Origin: Sabethes cyaneus
Taxonomy: Eukaryota > Arthropoda > Insecta > Diptera > Culicidae
NCBI RefSeq assembly: GCF_943734655.1
Contig: NC_071353.1
Coordinates: forward strand, 155,324,179-155,388,178
Reading direction: 5' to 3'
DNA length: 64,000 nt
Part shown: in pieces, positions 46,105 to 58,311 of the stretch
Numbering within the stretch: position 1 is the stretch's first letter
Layout of the letters: the number at the start of each line of letters is the position of its first letter
Notes under the pieces: model-generated
The model's database searches: none
Told to the model about the DNA's origin: nothing
Seen by the model: only the letters and a program-made list of their open reading frames with translations
Program-made: the position numbers and the translations under genes

Positions 46105-49100
46105 TTAACGGCAACAACAAAATTTGATCGGGCTTTAATGCGACTTTAAAGACTTTAATTCCAGCAGAGTTGGGGCCGATCTGATTCAGATTTGAGGCCG
46201 ATTTCGGTTGGAATTCAATTCAACCAAAGTCGGTGGCAGCTTTAGCCTCATTTGGGATAGATTTGAGTTGAATTTGATTCGACTTTAAAGTCGGTGGTGA
46301 TTTCCGTCAGATTGGAGGCCGCATTGAGTCGGATTTGAAACCGATTTTAACCGGACTTTAATCCTATTTTAAAATAAGTGCTCTTGGGGGTCGGTTTTGA
46401 GGCGAATTTGAAACCGATCAGTGTCGTCTTTGGGACCGACATTGGCTGGACATCAATCCAACTTTGAACCTGGTGACGATTTCTGTCACATTTGGGACCG
46501 ATCTGAGTCGGATTTGGGGCCAATTAGAATCCGATTTGAGCTGGATTTGGGACCGATTTTGGTCGAACTTTAATTCGACTTTAAAGTCAAAGGAAATTTC
46601 GGTCAGATTAGGCGCCGCATTGAGTCGAATTTCAGACTAACTTGAGTCGGATTTGAAACTGACTTTGGCCGGACTTTAATCGGTGCTTTTGAGGCCGATT
46701 TGAACCGGATTCGGAACCTATTTGAGTCGGCAAAGTGCGTGCCGATTCCTGCTTAATTTGGGTCCGATTTGAGTCGGATTTGAATCGGCTTTTGGACCGC
46801 TTTGAGCCCGATTTCGGGCAAATTTGATCGGACTTTGATCCGACTCTCAATTTGGCGTCGATTTCAATCGGATTAAGGAACGATTCCAGTAGAGTTGAAG
46901 CCGATCTGAATGAGATTTGAAGCCGATTTCGGTTGGAATTCAATTCAACCAAGCTCGGTGTAGCTTAGCCACATGTGGGATTGATTTGAGTTGGATTTGG
47001 AGCCGATTCAAGAGAGCTTTGAGTCGAACTTTATTACGACTTTAAAGTCGGTCATGATTTCGGTCAGATCAAAGACCGCATTGAGTCGTATTTGAGACCG
47101 ACTTGAATCGAACTTGAAACTGATTTTATCCGGACTTTGAAGTCGGTTATTTTGGGGCCGATTTGAGCCAGATTTGGAACCTCTTTGAGTCAGATTTGAT
47201 TCTCACTTTAATCCGACTACAAAGTACGGGTCGAATCCTGTCGAATTGGAATCGGATTTTGGGCCAAATTTGATCGGACTTTAATCCGACTTTAAAGTTG
47301 GTGTCGATTTCAGTCGAATTAAGGAACGATTCCAGTAGAGTTGAAGCCGGTCTGATTCATAATTGAGGCTGATTTCGGTTGGAATACAACCTTAAAGTCG
47401 GTGGCAGCTTCAGCCTTATTTGGGAACGATTTGAGTTGGATTTGGAGCCGATTTAAGTGAGGTCTGAACCCGATTTTGGTCGAACTTTAATTCGACTTTA
47501 AAGTCGGTGGCGATTTCGGTCAGATTAGAGGCCGCATTGAGTCGTATTTGAGACCGACTTGAGTCGGATTTGAAACCGATTTTGGCCGGACTTTAATCCG
47601 ACTTTAAAAAAAGTGCCCTTGGGATCGGTTTTGAAACCGATTAGTGTCGTATTTGGGACCGACATTGGCTGTACTTCAATCCGACTTTATACCTGATGCC
47701 GATTTCTGTCACATTTTGGACCGATCTGAGTCGGATTTGGGGCCAATTAGAATCTAATTTGAGGTCGATCTGAGCCGGATTTGGGACCGATTTTGGTCGA
47801 AGTTTATTTCGACTAAGTCAATGGAAATTTCGGTCAGATTAGTCGCCGCGTTGAGTCAAATTTCAGGCTGACTTGAGTAGGATTTGAAACTGATTTTAGC
47901 CGAATATTAATCGGTGCTTTTGAGGTCGATTTGAATCGGATTTGGAAACTATTTAAGTCTGCAAAGTGCGTGGCAATTCCTGCTTGATTTGGGTCCGATT
48001 TAAGTCGGATTGGAATCGGATTTCGGACCGCTTTGAACCGGACTTGGGGCAAATTTGATCGGACTTTAATCCGACTCTCAAGTTGGTGGCGATTTCAGTC
48101 GGATTAAGGAACGATTTCAGTAGAGCTGGAGCCGATCTGAATCAGATTTGAAACCGATTTCGGTTGGAAATAAATTCAGCCAATCTCGGTGTAGCTTAGC
48201 CTCATGTGGGATTGGTTTGAGTTGGATTTGGAACCGATTTAGGGGGAATTAGGGCCGATTTTGGTCGATCTTTGTTTCGACTATAAAGTCGATCACCATT
48301 TCGGTCAGATTAAAGACCGCATTGAGTCGTATTTGAGACCGACTTGAATCGAACTTGAAACTGATTTTATCCGGACTTTGAAGTCGGTTATTTTGGGGCC
48401 GAATTGAGCCGGATTGGGAGCCTCTTTGAGTCAGATTTGATTCTCACTTTAATCCGACTGCAAAGTACGTGCCGATTCCTGTCGGATTGGAATCGGATTT
48501 TGGGTCGATTTGAGTCGGATTTTGAGCAAAATTTGATCGGACTTTAATCCGATTTCGGTTGGAATTCAACCTTAAAGTCGGTGGCAGCTGCAGCCTTATT
48601 TGGGAATGATTTGAGTTGGATTTAGAGTGAGATCTGAACCCGATTTTGGTCAAACTTTAATTCCACTCTAAAGTCAATCACGATTTCGGTCAGATTAGAG
48701 GCCGCATTGAATCGTTTTCAAGACCGACTTGAGTCGAATTTAAAACTGATTTTCGCCGGACTTTAATCCGACTTTAAAGTCATTCCTTTGGGGGTCTGTT
48801 TTGAGTCGGATTTGGAACCGATTAGTGTCGTATTTGGGACCGACTTTGACCGGATTTCAATCCAACTTTAGATCTCGTCGCGAATTCTGTGGCATTTGGA
48901 ACCGATCTGACTCGGATTTGAGGTCAATTAGAATCTGATTTGCGGTCGGATTTTGGACCGTTTAAATTTGGATTGGAGACCAATTCGAGTCCGATTAGGG
49001 GCCGATTTGAGCCGGATTTAGGAACGATTTTGGTCGAACTTTAATTCGACTTTAAAGTCGGTGGCAATGTCGGTCAGATTTGGCGCCGCATTGAATCAAA

Positions 49101-49750
49101 TTTGAGACCGATCTGAGAAAAATTTGAAACTGATTTTGGCCAAACTTTAAAGTCGGTAGTTTCGGCGCCGGTTTGAGCTGGATTTGTAACCTCTTTGAGT
49201 GCCAGCTGCGTCTGATTTTAATCCGACTACAAAGTGCTGGCCGATTCCAGCTGGATTTGGGTCCGATTTCAGTCGGATTGGAATCGGATTTTGGACCGAT
49301 TTGAGCCGGATTCGGGACAAAACTTGATCGAACTTTAATCTAACTTTAAAGTCGGTGTCGATTTTAGGTAGAGTCCGGGCTTGTTTGAATCACATTTGAT
49401 ATCCATTTTGGTCGGATTTTTGGCTGATTTCAGTCTGATTTGGGACCATTTTGCGTTCAATTTTGGACCTATTTAATGCCGATTTGGGTCGAATTTGGAA
49501 CCGATTTAAATCAGATTTGGGACCCGATTATATCAGGATTGATTCCAACCTGAAGGGATCGTACTCGAAATCAACTTGGATTGATGCCGACTTGAACCTT
49601 GGTTAAAAACACGGATTGAACCCGGAGAAAACTCGAATTGAACCCGGATTAAATCTTATTTAACCCGGATTGAACCCAGATTGATTTTGGTTGGAGTCTG
49701 ATCGGACTCTGGACAGATTCTGATCCAGATTGTGATCAGTTTCTGATTCA
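46105..49750 (+). repeat. GGGACCGATTTGAGTCGGATTT-type degenerate satellite, about 1.2-kb higher-order units
   Basis: Words such as GACCGATTTGAGTCGGATTT, CGGACTTTAATCCGACTTTAAAGTCGG and GCCGATTCCTGTCGG repeat imperfectly. A longer order is visible: GTGTAGCTTAGCC at 46958 recurs at 48189, and the phrases around both copies match, giving a superunit of about 1.23 kb. Many words are themselves palindromic (AATCCGACTTTAAAGTCGGT). Minus-strand frames with NRIQIRLKS-type peptides are repeat translation. Confidence 0.8.
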
Positions 49751-49759
49751 GATCCTAGA

Positions 49760-50800
49760 TCAGATTCTAGAATCAACAATAATCGTACCAAACTACATAG
49801 TTCAATCAACAAAGATCGTACCGAATCATATAATTCATATATGGTCGTACCGAACCATCAACAATGATCGTACCGAATCGTTTTCCAAAGCTTTTTTTTT
49901 TGTATCAGCCACCAAACTACTTCATACAACGGTTGTATTAAACCTTTTGAAATCAATATTGTGAAATATTTTCCACCCCAATTAAAAGGGGTTTGTGAGA
50001 AGCTACAACTACAGCCACAGAGAAGAGAATCTGTAATGGAATTTATCCTGTTCATTTCACAACAGGAGAATTTTTTTTAAAAAAGTGTAAAGGAATTAGA
50101 AACAAGCCAACGAACTTTTACCAAGCTTTTATCCGAGCTCAAAATGTCCCCCTTTTTTAGTGGGAAAATTGGAAAGCTTAGAACCCTAGAATTAGTTTAT
50201 CTTCCATACAAAACAGTCAACCTCTTCATACAAAGCAGCTCATTAAACCCTAACAGCACCTCTCTTTCATACTCGGTCGTCGGTATGTACCGTCGTGCCC
50301 AGACATCGCTACTTGTACCAAAATGTCCTCGTTTACGTATCCGACCGACCGACCGTCTTTTGCTTCCATCCGCACTACGTGATACACATCATGTAACGTA
50401 TGCCCTCTGAAAAGCCTCTGAACCTGAAGAGCGAAGTGGGAAAGGGCGACGGCAAAGCAAACAACCCAAACGATTCAGCGATTGAATGCATTCCATCACG
50501 GTGTAGCGAAGAGCGTCGTCCTACGACCGGGAAAACTGTGTACACATTTTCATAAAAGGAAACTCAAGCCTCGCTGCCAGCCAGCCAGCCTCGGCGACCG
50601 GCCCCCGTGTCTGTGCACATACACACAAGTGGGAAAACTAGAATAATGAACTCTTGAACCGCGGGAGTTCTTTTGAAAAGACATAAAACATAGTGGCACA
50701 AAAGGGTCATCAACCGTTCGACACATACGCCTGGTTGGCTGCCTGCCTGCCTGCCTGTGGCAGGCCTACCGAACAGATGTACAAGTTTATTGACACTTAC
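49760..50800. other. Mostly non-repetitive sequence 3' of the exon at 50.8 kb
   Basis: After the dispersed repeat (49773-49876) the sequence becomes complex and more GC-balanced. It includes CGACCGACCGACCG (50339-50353) and a GCCTGCCTGCCTGCCTG microsatellite (about 50740-50757). It is likely intron or 3' flank of the gene whose exon follows on the minus strand. No further exon was recognised with confidence. Confidence 0.45.
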
Positions 50801-51124
50801 CTCATCTGTCGATCGTAGGCCATCACTGCCGCCATGCTAGCGGGATCGTCCGGATTGTAGGCGGGATGATCGCTGTACGGGTGGTGTCCGGCCAGCAACG
50901 AATCGTACTGCTGATTGAGTGCCGCCGAGGTAATGTAGGACGATGACGAATCTAGCAGCGAGTTGTTGTTATCATATCCTCCGCCGCCGCCGACGACGCC
51001 GCTTCCGGGTCCGCCAAAATGGATCAGATTGTGGCCACCACCGAACAGTAGCGATTCGGGCGGGCTTATCGATTGCGGTTTACTGCTCTGGAAAAACGAT
51101 ACACGCACCTTGGAACGTTCGACT
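50801..51124 (-). CDS. Single internal exon of an unidentified gene
   Basis: On the minus strand a pyrimidine-rich acceptor (TTTTCGTTTCCTATTTTCAG) ends at 51125 and the donor ATGAG|GTAAGT starts at 50800. The 324-bp exon is open throughout and is phase 2 at both ends. It codes about 108 residues: VERSKVRVSFFQSSKPQSIS, a Gly/His-rich stretch, SLLDSSSSYITSAALNQQYD, then HPYSDHPAYNPDDPASMAAV and MAYDRQM. The composition (Gly runs, Ser, Tyr, Pro; CAG/CCG-rich codons) suggests a disordered linker or tail. I do not recognise the protein. Neighbouring exons are not visible and may lie outside the window or be separated by repeat-filled introns. Confidence 0.6.
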
Positions 51125-52520
51125 CTGAAAATAGGAAACGAAAATAAAATTAGTATTTCATCATCATCATTCACATCATCCTGGCGAACGCCGAAACGTG
51201 CTCGTTTCTTTTTTCTCCCTACTGCCACTGTGACCCAGTAACACAAAGAACGATTAAACTTTTCATCATCATAAACAGCAACAGCAACCAGTCCTTTTAC
51301 ACACAAAGAGCATGAATGGTGTGGTGAATGAGAATAATCGATTCATGGTCGGCGCCTGAATGGCGGCAACCGTCATCGCATCGTTAGGGTGCTTGCGGCT
51401 TGCTTTGTTCTATATCATTTTTATGATTGTCAGCAGCAGCAGCATAGAAGAAGCGGCGGAAGATTGTTCTTTCATTCCATTAACGGGTGCACATTTTACT
51501 GGGTGCAGGTCTGGCAGCAGCAAGGCTCCGAAATAAAGTTTTTTTTATGCGTTTCGATGCATTCGACAACCAGACGCCTCCATTTGGGACTGTTAAATGG
51601 AGGCGCTCGATTAAAGGTGAGTTAAGAAAAACAGATTTTTTTCTGATAATGCAAATGTTTAATTCATGTTATTTACTCTATTATGTGAGGTAATTGTTCA
51701 CCCATTCGTAACAAGCATAAGCACCGTGGTCCAACATTTTTTAAAGTTTAATATAAAACAAAATAATTTCTGTAACTCAGAAGTCCGCGATTTTTAATAT
51801 AAACTGTAATTATTTTGCGAGTATATTAATTGCATAAAAAATAGTCTTAGTTTGAATTTCAGCTATAAATTAAATTTCAAGTTGAGATTCAAGACTCATT
51901 TAAGCTTAATTTCCGAAGCACCAAACCATTACACTTATCCATGGTCGTACCGAACCATGTATTTCACGCAATAATGATCGTACCGAATCATTTAATTCAT
52001 CTATGGTCGTACCGAACCATATGCATCATTGAACTATGATCCGAATTATTTATAAATTAAATTTAAAGCTTAGTTCAAGCCTCATTTAAGCTTAATTTCA
52101 AGTCCAAATCTCTTCTAATTTCATTTTCACCTGTTGGACAATTTCAAAGCAGATTTTTAATTCAATTTTAAGTTCAGTTTGAAGTCCAATTCAATTCATA
52201 CAATATTCATTTTAAATTTTTCAACCCAATTTTAAGTTAATTGCTAGTGGAAAACTCCAAAGAAACGTCGGAATATTATGTTTCGTCACATAGAAACCTT
52301 TCGAAATTTGTCAATTCGCAATCGTTTAATGATAAAATTTCATTACACTTTTTGTTGTTCCTGAGTTATGGTCGAAAACCTCAATTTTCCTGAGGAAAAT
52401 TTTAGAAGATCTTGAGCTAGTCCGTCTATTGCTACTCCTGGAGAAAGAAAAAAAGCCAGAAAAGAGTACGTGAGAAGACATAACAAAAATAAGGACAAAT
52501 GGGATAGAAAAATAGGAAAG
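51125..52520. other. Probable intronic/intergenic sequence with the dispersed repeat
   Basis: Balanced sequence up to about 51700 is followed by AT-rich DNA with the GGTCGTACCGAACCAT repeat (51945-52020) and a GAAATTTGTCAATTCGCAAT region. No supported gene was found. The short frames at 51389-51693 lack splice support. Confidence 0.4.
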
Positions 52521-52524
52521 AGAG

Positions 52525-53965
52525 CAAAAGAAGAGTCGATTTTGGGATCAATTAGGATCCGATTTAAGTCGGATTTTGGACCGATTTAGGTCGGGTTGGG
52601 AACCAATTGGAGTTCAATTTGAGCCGGATTTGGAACCGGCTGGTGGCGATTTCTGTCGCATTTGAGGCCGATTTGAGCCGGATTTGAAACCTATTTGAGT
52701 CTGCCAAGAGCGTGCCGATTCCTGTCGGATTTTGGTCCGATTTGAGTCGGATAAAAATCAGATATTGGGCCGTTTTGAGCCGGATTTGGAACAAAATTTG
52801 ATCGAACTACAATCCGACTTTCCACGATTCCAGCAGAGTTGGCGCCGGACTGAAACCGATTAGAGGCCGATTTCGGTTGAAATTCAATTCATCCTTAAAG
52901 TTGGTGGGAGCTATGTGGAAGCGTATATATTTCTTGATTTGGAAATGATTTGAAGGGAGATTTGAGGCCGACTTCGGTCGAACTTTAGCTTGACTTTAAA
53001 GCCGGTGACGAAGACTGAGTCGTATTTGAGACCGACTTGTGCCGGATTTGAACCTGTCCAGGTAACCAATAAGCATTAGTATAAGCAGTAAATCAATCGT
53101 TTATTAGCATCCCTGGCGTTTTATACTGCAGGTTGTTGTTTATCAGCTTTTTGACTGCATAACTGTTGTAAATTGCCATCCACAATTCTATTTAAATTCT
53201 TCTTGTTGGTAACTAGCTGCAAATAAGCATTTTCAGCACTATAAGAGGGCTAGCGGTAAAGTAGCCGCATATTTTGCCAAAATAGCATTTAAGTAGCATT
53301 TAAGGCAACTTAAATGCGTATTGGCTTGCTTTTAAATTGCATTGGAAATGCTTATTGGTTACCTGGGTGATTTTGACCGGGCTTTAATCCGATTACAACG
53401 TCGGTGCTCTTCGGGGTGATCTGAGACGGATTTGAAACCGGTTAGCATTATATTTGGGACCGATTTTAGCCGGACTCTAAAGCTAGTGGCGTTTTCTGTT
53501 ACATTTGGGATTGATCTGAGACGGATTTGGGGACAATTAGAATCTGATTTGAGGCCGAGTTGGGCCGGATTTGAGTCCGATTTTAGTCGAACTTTAATTC
53601 GACTTTAAAATCGGTCACAGTTTCGGTCAGATTAGTGACCGCATTTAGTCGTATTTGAGACTAATTTGAGTTGTATTTGAAACTGATTTTGAACGGACTT
53701 TAATCGGTGCTTTTGAGGCCGATCTGAGCCGGATTTTGGAACCTATTTGAGTCTGCAAACTGCTTTGAGCCGGATTTGGGACAAAATTTGATTGGACTTT
53801 CATCCGACTTAAAGTCGGTGTCGATTTCAGTCGAATTTACGTACGGTTCCATTAGAGTTGGGGCCGGTTTTAAACAGATTTGAGACCGATTTGAGCCGGA
53901 TTTGAAACTGATTTTGTCCGGACTTTAATTTGATTTCAACTTCGGTGCTCTTCGGGCCGATCTGG
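52525..53965 (+). repeat. GGGACCGATTT-type satellite, second field, split by a MITE
   Basis: Same family as 46.1-49.7 kb, with the shared phrases CCTATTTGAGTCTGC and GTGCCGATTCCTGTCGG. The MITE at 53058-53366 interrupts it. Confidence 0.75.
53058..53366. mobile_element. MITE, 309 bp, perfect 20-bp terminal inverted repeats
   Basis: Both ends read CCAGGTAACCAATAAGCATT from outside inwards. The interior has AGCATTTAAGTAGCATTTAA-type words. It interrupts the satellite between GGATTTGAACCTGT and GTGATTTTGACC, and the target duplication is at most 2 bases and unclear. No coding capacity. The identical termini argue for recent movement. Confidence 0.8.
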
Positions 53966-53969
53966 ATTT

Positions 53970-55000
53970 GCCTAAACGGAAAGACGGAAGCTTAAAAGCC
54001 GAAAAACATCACAAAAAGACGTCGAAAAACGCCAAAAAAGCGATGAAAATACCAATAAAGGCGACGAAAAAATAACAAGAATTAGACAAAAAGCGATTAA
54101 AATACAATAAAAGTTATCAAAACCGTTATATTTTTGAGCCGACAAAAGTGTGCTGAAAAGACGAAGAAAGACTACAAAACAACCACAACCACAATCACAA
54201 ACAAAAGTCACAGGAAGATGACAAAACCGGCACTGATGCTGAATGATGCAACAATTAAAAGAAAATAAATAAGCCAAAAAGAGTACGAAAAAACTTTGAT
54301 AAAACGACGGCGGAAAAGTACGAAAAGCAAAAAAAAAATCGGAAAAATGCCAAAAGAACGACGTAGAGGCGCTGAAAAAGCGCCAACACAAGACGATAAA
54401 AGCAAGACGACAAAAAAAGGTGACGAAATTGCGTCGAAACAAAAACAACCCACAGACGACTGAACGACAACAGAAAGCCAAACTACGGAAGAGGACGGAT
54501 GAGAAAATTACGAAGCAGAGATAACGAAGAGACGAAGAAAACGATAAAAATATGGCAGAAAAGTAACTTAAGAACGAGGAAAGCGAACGATAGTGCAAAT
54601 GGGGCGAAAAGAAAAGGTGACGCAAACGCGGCACAAGAAAAGAAATTAATAAACGGGACGTAAAAAGAGAAAAAAAAAGAAAACAAGAATATAGGAGAGA
54701 ACAAAGGGGCAAACGAGGCAAAAAGCGAAGAAACCAGACAGAAAAAGATAAAAAAGAGAAGAGAGAAAAAGGAAGAACTCCAAATAAAATTAAGAGAAAC
54801 TGAATAGAAAATAAGAGAAAAAAAGGGACAGAAAAGTATGAAAACAAAAGGACAAAAAGGGGAGTAATAGAATGGAGAAACGAGAACAGAAAAAGAAGAA
54901 AAATATGAGAGAATGGAAAATACAATGAGGAGGAAACAAAAGGCAAAATATGAAACGGAAAAGAAAAATAGGACGTGACAGCAAAGGAGGAATAGGAAAG
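53970..55000 (-). repeat. GACGAAAA-type (A-rich) array, complement of TTTTCGTCG
   Basis: Words such as GACAAAAAGACGTCGAAAAA and GCCAAAAGAACGACG recur. The 324- and 185-codon minus-strand frames at 53972-55040 are Phe/Ser/Leu/Val-dominated without domains; they are the reflection of A-rich, stop-poor repeats. The array continues after a SINE to about 55980, becoming GGACAGAAAAG-like. Confidence 0.8.
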
Positions 55001-55002
55001 CC

Positions 55003-55128
55003 ATGGGTATAAGCATCCTTAAGAACTTGGCCCTTGACACCGCCCACTCGAGATTCGAACATACGACGACTAGGCCAACATGGTACCCCCGAAGCTAACT
55101 GGGCGGTCTAGGAGGCGGGCAGGACATA
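55003..55128 (-). mobile_element. tRNA-derived SINE fragment
   Basis: On the minus strand there is a tRNA-like head with a complementary acceptor pair CCGCCCA / TGGGCGG, box A-like TTAGCTTCGGGGG and box B-like ATGTTCGAATCTC. The T-arm does not pair well and one base is extra, so it is not a functional tRNA. The sequence style matches tRNA-derived SINEs, and only the head and a short stretch beyond it are present. It lies inside the A-rich array. Confidence 0.6.
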
Positions 55129-55129
55129 A

Positions 55130-55980
55130 TATAGAAAAAACGGGACAGAAAAAGAGCTAAAAAGCGCAAGGACGACAACCAAAATCGTTTAAAAAGTCGA
55201 AGATGGGTGGAAAAATGACAAAGAACGACACAAGCAAAGAAGAGAAACGAGGAAAACGGAAGAAGAAAGACAAAAAACAAAACAGAAGAAATTCAGGACG
55301 CGAGAAAAGGACAAAAAACGGGACAGGAAGAGAAAAAAAGTAAACAGAGAAAAAGGAAACAGTGGGCAGAAAAAAAGACGAAACAAGAAAGGACATACGG
55401 AACAGAAAACAAGATATTAAGCGGAAGGTTAAAGAAACGGAAAAACGGGGACAAACGAGATATAAAAGGAGGAAGATGTGACAAAAAAAATGGAAAAGAA
55501 ACCGAAACCGATAAAATATAAAAGGTACAACGGAAGAGAAAAGGACGAAAAATAGAAAAACCGTACAGGATGGGGAGAAAAGGGTGCCAAAAACAGAATA
55601 AATGAGACAGAAAAGACGGAAAAACGAGCCATAAAGATGGACCAAACAAACACGAAATACAGACAGAAATCAGAACCGGAAAAAAATAACAAAACGTGAG
55701 GGGAAACAGGATAGAAAAGAAGCAAAATGAGTATGGGAAACGAAAAAAACACTGTAATGTAAACAGGTAATAGGGGACAGGGAGAAGGAAAACGAAAGAA
55801 AAAGAGCAAAAAAGGAAGGAAAGTGGGAGCAAAAATCAAGAAAATGGTACAGAACACGAGAACAAACGGAACAAAAAGTGGAACAACGGGACTGTCAAGG
55901 AGAAAAAATAAAACAGAAAGAGATAACGTGTGAGAGAATAAAACGGAAAATGTCAAATTTAATTCCAAGTAAAATTTCGT
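55130..55980 (-). repeat. A-rich GGACAGAAAAA-type array continued
   Basis: Variants of GGACAAAAAACGGGACAGG and AAACGGAAAAAG continue the previous array with more GGAC. It grades into the GGGACTGGGAACGGGAC array at about 55980. Overlapping frames of 160-180 codons on the minus strand are composition artefacts. Confidence 0.75.
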
Positions 55981-56680
55981 GTCTGAAGCTGGGACAGGGA
56001 TAGCGATTGGGAACGGGCCAAGATAGGAGATAGGAGGCCAAGACTGAGACTAGAAACCAGACAAAGATTCGAAAGAAAAACGTGACTAGCACTGGGAACG
56101 AAAATTAGACTGAAACAGAGATCGGGACTGGGACTAGAAACTAGATGGCGACTGAGTAAGGGACAGCGACAGGGGCTGGAAACGGACCAAGGATTAAGAA
56201 CGGATCGGAACAGGGTCAAGAATTGGGACTGGAACAAGAAACGAGAGTGATTGGGACTTAAGCAAGAAGCCGAACATGGATTGGGACTGGGAACGGGACA
56301 AGGATTGAGATTGGGAACTAAACTGGAAATGGGGCAGAGACTGGGACTGAGCACAGGACAAGAACTGGGACAGAAAATTGAAACGGAACAGGTACTGAAA
56401 CTAGAAGCCGGACATAGATTACAACTGGGAACGGGACAGTGATAGGGACTGGGATTGGAAACATAATTGGAACTAGAAAGTGGATAGACTGGGATTGAAG
56501 ACGAGACAAGAATTGGAACTAGGAAAGAGACAACGACAGGGATTGGGAACGGGACTGGAACTGGTGACAGGACAAAAACTGGGAAAGGACAAGAAACGGG
56601 TCAGGTATTGAGACTAGAAATGGGACAGGGATTGGGACTGGGAACGGGACAGCGACAGAGGCTGATAGGCAGAGGCTGCT
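55980..56680 (+). repeat. GGGACTGGGAACGGGAC-type array, first field
   Basis: Short words (GGGACTGGGAACGGGACA, AGAACTGGGACTGG, CAGCGACAGGGGCTGG) recur in all orders. Plus-strand frames read TGQGLRLGT-like and minus-strand frames PVPVPIPVP/SQSQSLS-like peptides, and neither is a gene. Confidence 0.8.
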
Positions 56681-57040
56681 TCGTCTCTTCTAGCAGCTTA
56701 GAACCAGAGTGGCTCATGCTGTGTCAAAAATTTGTCTCCATCGTCTATTTCTAGCTAGTTTGGGCTTGGTGGCTGGTTTCTGGTTGGAATAATGTGCGTT
56801 TGACCCCTACTTTTTTCGATGTAAAGAGGTTTAAAAGTCAAATCCCAGGAATTCGTCGGGATATAATCAATTTTTTTTCACCACAAGAAAGCCGTTTTCA
56901 TGTGAAATTTGACCCTGATTGCTCTATAGCGGCAATAGAAGACATTTTTCTCTAATGTTCTGAGATACAACCTGTCCCACTCCAAGCACAGAAAATTTAA
57001 AAAATATATAAATGAAATTTTAATTTAGACGACTCTGCGA
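56681..57040. other. Complex insert between two GGGACTGGG fields
   Basis: About 360 bases of ordinary composition begin near GGCTGCTTCGTCTCTTCTAG and end near AATGAAATTTTAATTTAG. It is probably a transposon fragment, since it interrupts the array cleanly, but termini and family were not identified. Confidence 0.45.
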
Positions 57041-58310
57041 TTGACATAAGAAACGGGACAGGGATTGGAACTGGGTACGGTACAGCGACAAGAGCTGGGA
57101 ATGGGACAAAGACTGGGATTGGGAACGGGACTGAAACTGAGAATGGTATAGACTGGGATTGGAAACGGGACAAGAACTGGGACTGGAACGGGACAGGGAG
57201 TGCGACTGGGAACGGAAAAGGAACTGGGATGGAAAACGGAACAGAATGGGATTGGAAAAAGGACTGGGACTGGAGATGGGACAAGAACTGGAACTAAGAC
57301 TAGAAACTGGACATGGATTGGGACGGGGAAAGGGACAGCGACCGGCACTAGAAACGGAACAGCGATTGGGACTAGGAACGAGACAAGGACTAGGAATGGG
57401 GACGGGACTGTAACTGCAAATGGGATTTGGATTAAAGATTGAACAAGAACTGGGATTGGGACTAGAAACGGGACACGAATTGCGACAGGGAACGAAACAG
57501 GAGCTAGGACGGGACAGGAACAAACTGGGATTGGAAAAACGGCTGGGGCCGGAGACGGAACAAAAACTGGGGCTGAAATTAGAAACCCGACATGGACTCA
57601 GACGGGAAAAGGAACAATAACTCTGACTGATACTAGAAATGGGACAGGGATTAGGACTCGGAACGAGACAAGGACCGGGATTGGGAACGGAATTGGTACT
57701 GAGACAGAAATTGGAACTGGGACTAGGTATTGAAACGGGATAGGGATTGGGACTGGGAACAGGACAGCGACAGGGGCTGAGGTTAGACCTGGGATTGGGA
57801 CTAGGACTGAGACCGGGACTGAAACTGGCACTGGGATTGTGACTGGATTTGAGCTGAATTTGAATTGGATTTGGATTTAAATTGGTCTAGATTTGGATTG
57901 CAACTAGATTGGGGAATTGGATCTGAATTAGATTTGGAATGCATTGGAATTGCATTTAGAGTCGCTCCTCGTCATTAGCACGTGCATCACGTCTAATAGA
58001 CAGTGCGAACGGATCGGAACAGGGTCAAGAATTGGGACTAGAACTAGAAATGGGTCAGGGGCTAAGCCCAGAAACCGTGCGTGGATTGGGACCGGAAAAG
58101 GGACACAGAGTGGGGGTTGCAACGGAATAAGAACTGCGACTGACACCAGAAACGGGACAGCAATTGGGACTGGGAACGGGCAGAGACTGTGATCGACACA
58201 AGGACTGGGATTGGGAACGGAATTGGAACTGGAATAGAGACTGGGACTGGGGACAGGGCCAGAACTGGAAGTATTAAGACTAGAAACGGGACAGGTATTG
58301 AGACCAAACT
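57041..58310 (+). repeat. GGGACTGGGAACGGGAC-type array, second field
   Basis: Continuation of the array at 55.98-56.68 kb. A GGATTTGGATTTAAATTGG-like AT-richer piece lies at 57840-57960, and a short unique piece at 57960-58010 holds GTGCATCACGTC. The frames in it are repeat translation. Confidence 0.75.
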
Positions 58311-58311
58311 T

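Noticed and set aside
55003..55128. A true tRNA gene
   Set aside because: The acceptor stem pairs, but the T-arm does not and the spacing is off by one. It is better explained as a SINE head.
53972..55968. Overlapping 160-324-codon minus-strand frames that look like multi-pass membrane proteins
   Set aside because: The A-rich plus strand gives T-rich minus-strand codons with few stops. Several overlapping frames are open at once, which points to composition and not coding.
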